From contig NZ_LSJS01000039.1 of assembly GCF_001557325.1 (NCBI RefSeq), forward strand, positions 1 through 9,969: DNA of 9,969 bases, in the 5' to 3' direction. The position numbers and the translations under genes are program-made. Within the stretch, counting starts at the first letter, position 1, and every line of letters starts with the position of its first letter. This document shows, piece by piece, positions 5,362-9,969 of the stretch. A model generated the notes under the pieces. That model was not told the DNA's origin and searched no databases. It saw only the letters and a list, made by a program, of their open reading frames with translations. The DNA comes from Erythrobacter donghaensis (GTDB taxonomy: Bacteria; Pseudomonadota; Alphaproteobacteria; Sphingomonadales; Sphingomonadaceae).

Positions 5362-6096
5362 ATGCGCCGCGCCCCTATCCCCTTGGCCTGTCTTGGTCTT
5401 CTCGCCGCCTGCGGGCCGGGCGCGGGGGAAGGCGAGGGCGCGACTGCGCCGGATGCCGGGCTGATCGCGCGCGACCCCGAGATCGCCCGTGCGCTCCACG
5501 ACCCCTTGATGAGCGACCCCGATCTCGCCAGCCGCAACGAGGCGGCGGCCGCGATCGGCTTTGCCGACAGCGCCGCGCTGCCGGTGCTCGCCGGCTCGGG
5601 CGCGGCGGCCGCCGCCGCGCGCGAGGCGATGCGGATCGAGCTGCTCGAGGGCGGCCCGCTCCCCGATCTGCCGCGCGCGAGCAGGGCGCCGGGCCGAGCG
5701 GTGCTCGGGCCGATGTCGGGGCCGGAGGAACTGCTCGGCGCGGTCGGTGCGCCGGGGGCCTGCGCCGGGGCGCTGAAGGAGGACTTCGCGCTCGCCGCAA
5801 GCTTGCCGCCCGCCGCCATGATCCCCCCGCGGGCGATGGTGGTGCAGGCCGGGGGGAGCCAGGCGAGGGGCTGCGCCTTGCGCATCCTGCGCTATCTCAC
5901 CCCGGCCGCCCCGGAGGATGTGCTGCAATATCACCACGTCCGCGCGAGCCGCGCGGGCCTCGCGCCGACCCGCCACGCCGCGCCCGGAGACAGCATCGTC
6001 GCCACCGGCAAGGGGGCGGAGCGGCTTGCGGTGCATGTCAGGACGGCGGCGAACGCGCTGACGGGCGTGACGCTGATCTACCGCGCCCCGAACTAG
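5362..6096 (+). CDS. Putative lipoprotein of unknown function
   Basis: I do not recognise the family of this 244-residue protein. It begins MRRAPIPLACLGLLAAC, a short basic and hydrophobic signal ending in the lipobox LAAC. C17 would be the lipidated residue, and the next residue is Gly rather than Asp, so inner-membrane retention is not signalled. The mature part is Ala/Gly/Pro-rich up to about residue 130. A more ordered-looking C-terminal region follows from about 140, with AMVVQAGG, GCALRILRYLTPAAPEDVLQ, YHHVRASRAGL and a final strand pattern LTGVTLIYRAP. Two further cysteines, in GACAG and RGCAL, could form a disulfide in the periplasm. The ATG at 5362 has no clear ribosome site; its support is the lipoprotein signal that starts there. 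The gene is isolated between a plus-strand terminator and the opposing astD. Confidence 0.7.
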   Translation: MRRAPIPLACLGLLAACGPGAGEGEGATAPDAGLIARDPEIARALHDPLMSDPDLASRNEAAAAIGFADSAALPVLAGSGAAAAAAREAMRIELLEGGPLPDLPRASRAPGRAVLGPMSGPEELLGAVGAPGACAGALKEDFALAASLPPAAMIPPRAMVVQAGGSQARGCALRILRYLTPAAPEDVLQYHHVRASRAGLAPTRHAAPGDSIVATGKGAERLAVHVRTAANALTGVTLIYRAPN

Positions 6097-6133
6097 AGAC
6101 AGGCTCTAGGGCCTGACCCCCACCATCAGGCCC
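6093..6133. repeat. Double inverted repeat spanning two opposed stop codons
   Basis: CTAGAG (6093-6098) and CTCTAG (6104-6109) are perfect complements around ACAGG. They contain both the lipoprotein stop (TAG, 6094-6096) and the astD stop (complement of 6106-6108). Next to it, GGGCCTGA (6109-6116) pairs with TCAGGCCC (6126-6133) inside the last codons of astD. No T tract follows on either strand. The arrangement could slow or end transcription from both sides, but that is inference. Confidence 0.55.
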
Positions 6134-7518
6134 GCGCGCGGCTGGTCCATCTCGGTGCTGGCGACCGGGTAGGCGCTGTTGTCGGCGGCGTAATAGGCCG
6201 CGGGGCGGTGGTTGCCGGAAAGGCCGATGCCCCCGAAGGGCGCCTTGGACGAGGCGCCGTTGGTGGGCGCGTTCCAGTTGATGATCCCGGCCCGGATGTT
6301 CGCCCAGAAGCGCCCGTAATCCTCCGGGCTGCCGCCGATCAGCGAGGCGACAAGGCCGTAGCGGGTGTTGTTCGCCTCGGTGATCGCGGTGTCGAGATCG
6401 GGCACGCGGATCACCTGCAGCAGCGGGCCGAACAGCTCGATGTCGGGGCGCTCGGGCACGTCGGTGACGTCGATGATGCCGGGGCTGAGGAACGGGAGGT
6501 CGGGCAGCGAGCGGCGCATGTGCAGCAGCACCCGCCCGCCGCCGGTCATCAGCGCGACGAAGCTTTCCATCAGGCGCTCGGCGGTGTCGTTGTCGATCAC
6601 CGGGCCCATGAAGGGCTGCGGCTCGCCGAGCGGATTGCCGACCATCAGCTTGCGCGCGAGCGGCACGAGCTCGGCCATCAGCGCGTCGTGGACGCTGTCC
6701 TTGACGATCAGTCGCCGGGCCGCGGTGCAGCGCTGGCCGGCAGTGGCAAAGGCGCTCTGGACGATGATCGCGGCCGCATCGGCGAGCTTGGGGGTGTCGG
6801 TGACGACGATCGGGTTGTTGCCGCCCATCTCGAGCGCGACGATCTTGCCCGGATTGGCGGCGAGCTTGCGGTTGATCGCGATCCCCGTCTGGGCCGAGCC
6901 GGTGAACAGAACGCCGTCGATCCCCGGGTGGGCGACCAGCGCCTTGCCTTGCTCGGGCCCGCCGATGACGCACCCGATCACGTCCGCCGGCACGCCGGCA
7001 GCGTGGAAGGCGGCCACCAGCGCCTCGCCCACCGCCGGGGTCTTCTCCGAGGGCTTGAACACCACGGCATTGCCCGCGATCAGCGCCGGCACGATGTGGC
7101 CGCAAGGCAGGTGCGCGGGGAAATTGAAGGGCCCCAGCACCGCCATCACCCCGTGCGGCTTGTGGCGCACTGCGGCGCTCGAGCCGATCCCGGCGTCGAA
7201 TTTCTTCTTCCCGGTGCGCTCGGCATAGGCCTGGACCGCGATGTCGACCTTGGCGACCACCGCGTCGACCTCGCTGCGCGCTTCCCATAGGGGCTTGCCC
7301 GCCTCGCGCGCGATCAGATCGGCGAAGGTGTCCGCGTCGCGGCGCACGGTGTTGGCGAAGGCGCGCAGCACGGTGATCCGTTCGGTCAGCGCGCGTGCGG
7401 CCCAGGGCGCCCAGGCGCGGCGCGCGGCCGAGACCGCCGCGTCCACGTCCGAGACGGGGCCGCGCCACAATTCCTCGCCGGTCGCCGGCTCGAGGGAAAT
7501 GAGGAAATTGTCGGTCAC
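6106..7518 (-). CDS. astD: N-succinylglutamate 5-semialdehyde dehydrogenase
   Basis: AstD oxidises succinylglutamate semialdehyde to succinylglutamate with NAD in the arginine succinyltransferase (AST) route of arginine breakdown. From the GTG start the protein has 470 residues and aligns throughout with the E. coli enzyme. The catalytic general base is E230 in ALEMGGNNP and the nucleophile is C264 in TAGQRCTAARR. Cofactor-site patterns are GPFNFPAHLPCGHIVPAL (about 129-146), FKPSEKTP (154-161) and LFTGSAQTG (204-212). SKAPFGGIGLSGNHRPAAYYAAD near the end is characteristic of AstD. An open frame extends to an ATG at 7638, but that would overlap selO and add about 40 unrelated residues, so I chose the GTG at 7518 before TDNFLISLEPATG. 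TATACA (complement of 7565-7570) may be a -10. astA and astB are not adjacent. Another aldehyde substrate is possible. Confidence 0.88.
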   Translation of the reverse strand: MTDNFLISLEPATGEELWRGPVSDVDAAVSAARRAWAPWAARALTERITVLRAFANTVRRDADTFADLIAREAGKPLWEARSEVDAVVAKVDIAVQAYAERTGKKKFDAGIGSSAAVRHKPHGVMAVLGPFNFPAHLPCGHIVPALIAGNAVVFKPSEKTPAVGEALVAAFHAAGVPADVIGCVIGGPEQGKALVAHPGIDGVLFTGSAQTGIAINRKLAANPGKIVALEMGGNNPIVVTDTPKLADAAAIIVQSAFATAGQRCTAARRLIVKDSVHDALMAELVPLARKLMVGNPLGEPQPFMGPVIDNDTAERLMESFVALMTGGGRVLLHMRRSLPDLPFLSPGIIDVTDVPERPDIELFGPLLQVIRVPDLDTAITEANNTRYGLVASLIGGSPEDYGRFWANIRAGIINWNAPTNGASSKAPFGGIGLSGNHRPAAYYAADNSAYPVASTEMDQPRAGLMVGVRP

Positions 7519-7603
7519 GCTCGCGCTAGTCGCCTGCTCTGTCCTGCTGCCGCGGGTGAGCGGATGTATAGGTAACAGCTCTGAAAAGATAGGGGTAAGC
7601 CCG

Positions 7604-9016
7604 CTACGCATGTCCCGCAGGTTCGGGCGCGGGGCCATGCGCTTCCCCCATGCGCCTAAGCGCGGCGACCTTGGCGTGGAGCGGGGCCCAGTCGTCGCCC
7701 TGGTCGATCGCGGCCCAGATGCTCTCGACCTCCTCGATCAGCATCGATTGGGGTGCGGCGTCGGCCCAGTAGGGGTGGGTGTCGGCAACCGGCCGGTAGC
7801 CCGCCAGCGCCGCGCCGAGCGCGCCCGAGGCTGCGCCCCGCCCGCCGCGGTGCGCGAAGAAGAAGGCGTCGGGCTGGAGCCTGCCCTCGCGCATCTCCTG
7901 CTCGCATGCCGCGACGAGCTGCGTGTCGGCCTCGATCCCCTGCGGCTCGACCCCGAGCCGCCAGCACCACCGCCGCGCGACCGCCGCCATGTAGAGCGGC
8001 CCGAAGCGTTCGAGCGCGGCGACCAGCGGCGCGGTCTCGGCATGGAGCCTGAGCGCGACTGCAAGCTGCCCGCAGTTCCAGTGCAGCGCCTCGGGCTGGC
8101 GGCCGAAGGCGTAGAGCCCGGCGTGGTCGAAATAGGCGGCGGTGAAGCCCGGCTCCCACGCGGGCAGCCAGCGCCACGGGCCGTAATCGAAGCTCTCGCC
8201 GGTCACGTTCATGTTGTCGGTGTTGAGCACGCCGTGGACGAAGCCGGAGGTCATGTAGCTCGCCGCGAGATCGGCCATGCGTTCGGTGACGGCGTGCATC
8301 AGCCGGATCGCGGGATTGTCGCGATCGGGCGCGTCCTCGGGCGGGGGCGGGGCGGGGAAGTGGGCGAGGCAGTAGTCGATGAGCTGCGCCATCTCGTCCG
8401 CCTGCTCCAGCGCCAGCAGCCGCTGGAAGCTGCCGATGCGGATGTGCGAATGGCTGAGGCGCACCAGCACGGCGGACCGCGTCGGCGAGGGCTCGTCGCC
8501 GCGCTGGAGCGCCTCGCCGGTCTCGATCACGCTGAAGGTTTTGGAGGTGTTGACGCCCAAGGCCTCGAGCATCTCGGTGGCGAGGATCTCGCGCACCGCG
8601 CCCTTCAGCGTCAGGCGGCCATCGCCCGAGCGGCTCCACGGGGTGGTGCCCGAACCCTTGGTGCCGAGGTCGAGCAGCCGTCCCGCACCATCGCGCATCT
8701 GCGCGAACAGGAAACCGCGCCCGTCGCCGATCTCGGGATTGTAGACCCGGAACTGGTGCCCGTGATAGCGCAGCGCGAGCGGTCGGGGGATATTGCCCTC
8801 CAGGGGTGCGAAGCGCCCGAAGTGGCGGAGCCATTCCTCGTCGCTCAGGACCGCCAGCCCGACACTCGCCGCCGCCCGGTCGTTGCGCCAGCGCAGCCGC
8901 GTTTCGGGGAAGTCCGCCGCCGTCACCGGATCGCCCAGCCATCCGGCCAGCGGCAGCACCGCCGGATCGGGGCGGTAGGTGACAGGTTCATCGGGATGTT
9001 GCAGTCCGGCGCTCAT
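7604..9016 (-). CDS. selO: Protein adenylyltransferase SelO (YdiU family)
   Basis: SelO is a pseudokinase-fold enzyme that binds ATP inverted and transfers AMP to Ser, Thr or Tyr of target proteins; it is linked to the oxidative stress response. The 470-residue protein shows the family patterns YHGHQFRVYNPEIGDGRG (84-101), LGTKGSGTTPWSRSGDGR (117-134), VREILATEML (141-150) and FVHGVLNTDNMNVTGESFDYGP (259-280). By position, K120 and E143 correspond to the ATP-binding Lys-Glu pair, and D267 and D277 to the catalytic and metal-binding aspartates. The C-terminal part is shorter than in E. coli (about 480) and ends PAGHA, without the Cys or selenocysteine near the end of many homologues. The ATG (complement of 9014-9016) lacks a clear ribosome site. 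The gene diverges from the hydrolase and precedes astD by 85 bp on the same strand. Confidence 0.93.
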   Translation of the reverse strand: MSAGLQHPDEPVTYRPDPAVLPLAGWLGDPVTAADFPETRLRWRNDRAAASVGLAVLSDEEWLRHFGRFAPLEGNIPRPLALRYHGHQFRVYNPEIGDGRGFLFAQMRDGAGRLLDLGTKGSGTTPWSRSGDGRLTLKGAVREILATEMLEALGVNTSKTFSVIETGEALQRGDEPSPTRSAVLVRLSHSHIRIGSFQRLLALEQADEMAQLIDYCLAHFPAPPPPEDAPDRDNPAIRLMHAVTERMADLAASYMTSGFVHGVLNTDNMNVTGESFDYGPWRWLPAWEPGFTAAYFDHAGLYAFGRQPEALHWNCGQLAVALRLHAETAPLVAALERFGPLYMAAVARRWCWRLGVEPQGIEADTQLVAACEQEMREGRLQPDAFFFAHRGGRGAASGALGAALAGYRPVADTHPYWADAAPQSMLIEEVESIWAAIDQGDDWAPLHAKVAALRRMGEAHGPAPEPAGHA

Positions 9017-9028
9017 CCCGCGATAGTG

Positions 9029-9054
9029 GGCGCAAGCACCCGTCGGCGCAAGCA
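9029..9054. promoter_or_regulatory. 10-bp direct repeat in the selO-hydrolase intergenic region
   Basis: GGCGCAAGCA occurs at 9029-9038 and again, identically, at 9045-9054, starting 16 bp apart. Both copies are between the divergent selO and hydrolase starts, close to any selO promoter. A tandem site for a DNA-binding regulator is possible. No matching family is recognised. Confidence 0.35.
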
Positions 9055-9067
9055 GGCGGGTTAGGCA

Positions 9068-9073
9068 TATAAT
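9068..9073 (+). promoter_or_regulatory. Perfect -10 hexamer upstream of the hydrolase gene
   Basis: TATAAT stands out in this GC-rich sequence, in the context CATATAATGG. A -35 near 9045-9050 is not recognisable. If used, transcription would start near 9080, which leaves only about 10 bases before the ATG at 9091 and excludes the upstream ATG at 9079. The reverse strand reads ATTATA, so a minus-strand role for selO is also conceivable. Confidence 0.35.
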
Positions 9074-9090
9074 GGGGAATGACGCCGATC

Positions 9091-9957
9091 ATGGCCGCCA
9101 CTTACGAAGATCGCTACTGGACGAGCAGCGACGGGCTGACCCTGCATTATCGCAACTATCCGGGGCCCGAGGGCACCGCGAAGCTGCCGGTGCTGTGCAT
9201 GCACGGCCTCACCCGCAACGCCCGCGACTTCGGCGCGCTGGCCGAGGCGCTGTGCACCACCCGCCGGGTGATCGTCACCGAAATGCGCGGCCGGGGGATG
9301 AGCGACTATGCGCCGGATTCGGACACCTATTCGCCGCTCACCTATGTCCAGGACGTGGAAAAGCTGCTCGCCGAACAGGGGATCGAACGCTTCGCCGTGG
9401 TCGGCACCTCGATGGGCGGGCTGATGACCATGCTGATGGCCGCCGCCAAGCCCGGGCGGATGAGCGCGGTGGTGATGAACGACGTCGGCCCCGAGGTGCA
9501 GACCGCAGGCCTCGCGCGCATTTCGGGCTATGTCGGGCAGGGGCGCTCCTACCCCACCTGGGTTCACGCCGCGCGCGGGCTGGCCGAGGCGCACGGCGCG
9601 GCCTTCCCCAAGTTCGATCTCGACCAATGGCTCGAGATGGCCAAGCGCACCATGGTGGTGAGCCAGAACGGGCGGATCGTGTTCGATTACGACATGGCCA
9701 TCGCCGAGCCCTTCGCCAAGCCCGGCAATGCCGCGCCGCCCAACCTGTGGCTCGCCTTCGAGGCCCTGCGCGATGTGCCGATGCTGCTGGTGCGCGGGGG
9801 GCTGTCGGATCTTCTCAGCCCCGACACGGTCAAGCAGATGGGGATGCGCAATCCGAAGATGCGCACCGTCACCGTCCCCGATGTCGGCCATGCGCCGACG
9901 CTCGACGAGCCCGAGGTGCGCGAAGCGATCCTCGCGCTGCTGGACGGGGCCGAGTGA
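9091..9957 (+). CDS. Alpha/beta hydrolase
   Basis: This is an alpha/beta-fold hydrolase of about 288 residues, with an unknown ester, lactone or similar substrate, probably cytoplasmic since no signal peptide is seen. Counting from the ATG at 9091, the oxyanion region is LCMHGLTRNARDF (about 35-47). The nucleophile is S107 in the elbow VVGTSMGG, the acid is probably D240 in GGLSDLLSPDT, and the base is H267 in PDVGHAPTLDEPEV. A cap-like segment lies between about 140 and 215. An in-frame ATG at 9079 would add MTPI, but GGGGA (9074-9078) touches it directly and is better spaced, though somewhat far, for the ATG at 9091. The gene diverges from selO. Its stop overlaps a possible following start by 4 bases, suggesting an operon that continues past the right edge. 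Confidence 0.88.
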   Translation: MAATYEDRYWTSSDGLTLHYRNYPGPEGTAKLPVLCMHGLTRNARDFGALAEALCTTRRVIVTEMRGRGMSDYAPDSDTYSPLTYVQDVEKLLAEQGIERFAVVGTSMGGLMTMLMAAAKPGRMSAVVMNDVGPEVQTAGLARISGYVGQGRSYPTWVHAARGLAEAHGAAFPKFDLDQWLEMAKRTMVVSQNGRIVFDYDMAIAEPFAKPGNAAPPNLWLAFEALRDVPMLLVRGGLSDLLSPDTVKQMGMRNPKMRTVTVPDVGHAPTLDEPEVREAILALLDGAE

Positions 9958-9969
9958 GCGACGCGGCGG
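9954..9969 (+). CDS. Possible start of the next gene, cut by the right edge
   Basis: A GTG at 9954-9956 overlaps the hydrolase TGA (9955-9957) in the arrangement GTGA, a common sign of translational coupling. The visible codons read M-S-D-A-A. A purine-rich stretch with GGACGGGG lies just upstream, inside the hydrolase gene. Five codons are too few to name a product or to prove that the frame is used. Confidence 0.35.

Noticed and set aside
5201..5464. 87-codon plus-strand frame starting inside the structured gap upstream of the lipoprotein gene
   Set aside because: It has no ribosome site, its start is inside a long hairpin, it reads through a strong terminator stem, and it runs out of frame into the lipoprotein gene.
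6208..7290. 360-codon plus-strand frame antisense to astD
   Set aside because: Low-complexity composition, no ribosome site or domain, and astD is clearly real on the other strand.
7241..9064. 607-codon open frame on the plus strand, the longest in the window
   Set aside because: It lies antisense to selO and the start of astD, whose family motifs and catalytic residues are intact. Its translation is rich in Arg, Gly, Ala and Val with no recognisable domain, as expected from the reverse strand of high-GC codons.
1..9969. Insertion sequences, CRISPR arrays, tRNA genes, toxin-antitoxin or defence modules
   Set aside because: No transposase, integrase, regularly spaced repeats, cloverleaf-like sequence or recognisable defence gene was seen on either strand.

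Overview
The window is a GC-rich, gene-dense chromosomal segment. I infer an alphaproteobacterium of the Sphingomonadales, most like the Erythrobacter/Porphyrobacter group. The basis is the Ala/Lys-rich tail on ribosomal protein L21, the short YgfZ, SelO and AstD variants, the codon bias, and the mix of neighbours. This placement rests on family knowledge, not on a search. There is no rRNA, tRNA, CRISPR array, insertion sequence or phage gene, and the content is mainly housekeeping and metabolic.

Layout, left to right. A minus-strand gene is cut by the left edge, with only its signal-peptide-like start visible (1-58). A promoter and structured leader then precede rplU and rpmA (L21 and L27, plus strand), which end in a row of three hairpins; the last is a strong intrinsic terminator. 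Next on the plus strand are a GNAT acetyltransferase and a TetR-type regulator with a palindrome just upstream. ygfZ (minus) meets the regulator tail to tail with interlocked stop codons. pyrC, a class II dihydroorotase, diverges from ygfZ across 38 bp and runs tail to tail into rarD (minus), overlapping it by 9 bp.

The 266-bp gap upstream of rarD contains no convincing gene but is densely structured. It has five successive inverted repeats, including a 19-bp-paired hairpin, and ends in a canonical plus-strand terminator. This is the best candidate for an undescribed element here, either a small RNA on the plus strand or a structured rarD leader on the minus strand. It is followed by a lipoprotein of unknown family (plus). 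That gene faces astD (minus), and the two stop codons lie inside one short palindrome. Upstream of astD is selO/ydiU (minus, protein AMPylase). It is divergent from an alpha/beta hydrolase (plus), with a 10-bp direct repeat and a perfect TATAAT between them. A 4-nt overlap then opens a further gene at the right edge.

Functional links: rplU-rpmA form one transcription unit for the large ribosomal subunit. ygfZ (Fe-S cluster maintenance) and pyrC (pyrimidine synthesis) may share a control region. astD and selO may be co-transcribed but have no obvious shared pathway. No defence, secretion or biosynthetic cluster was found.
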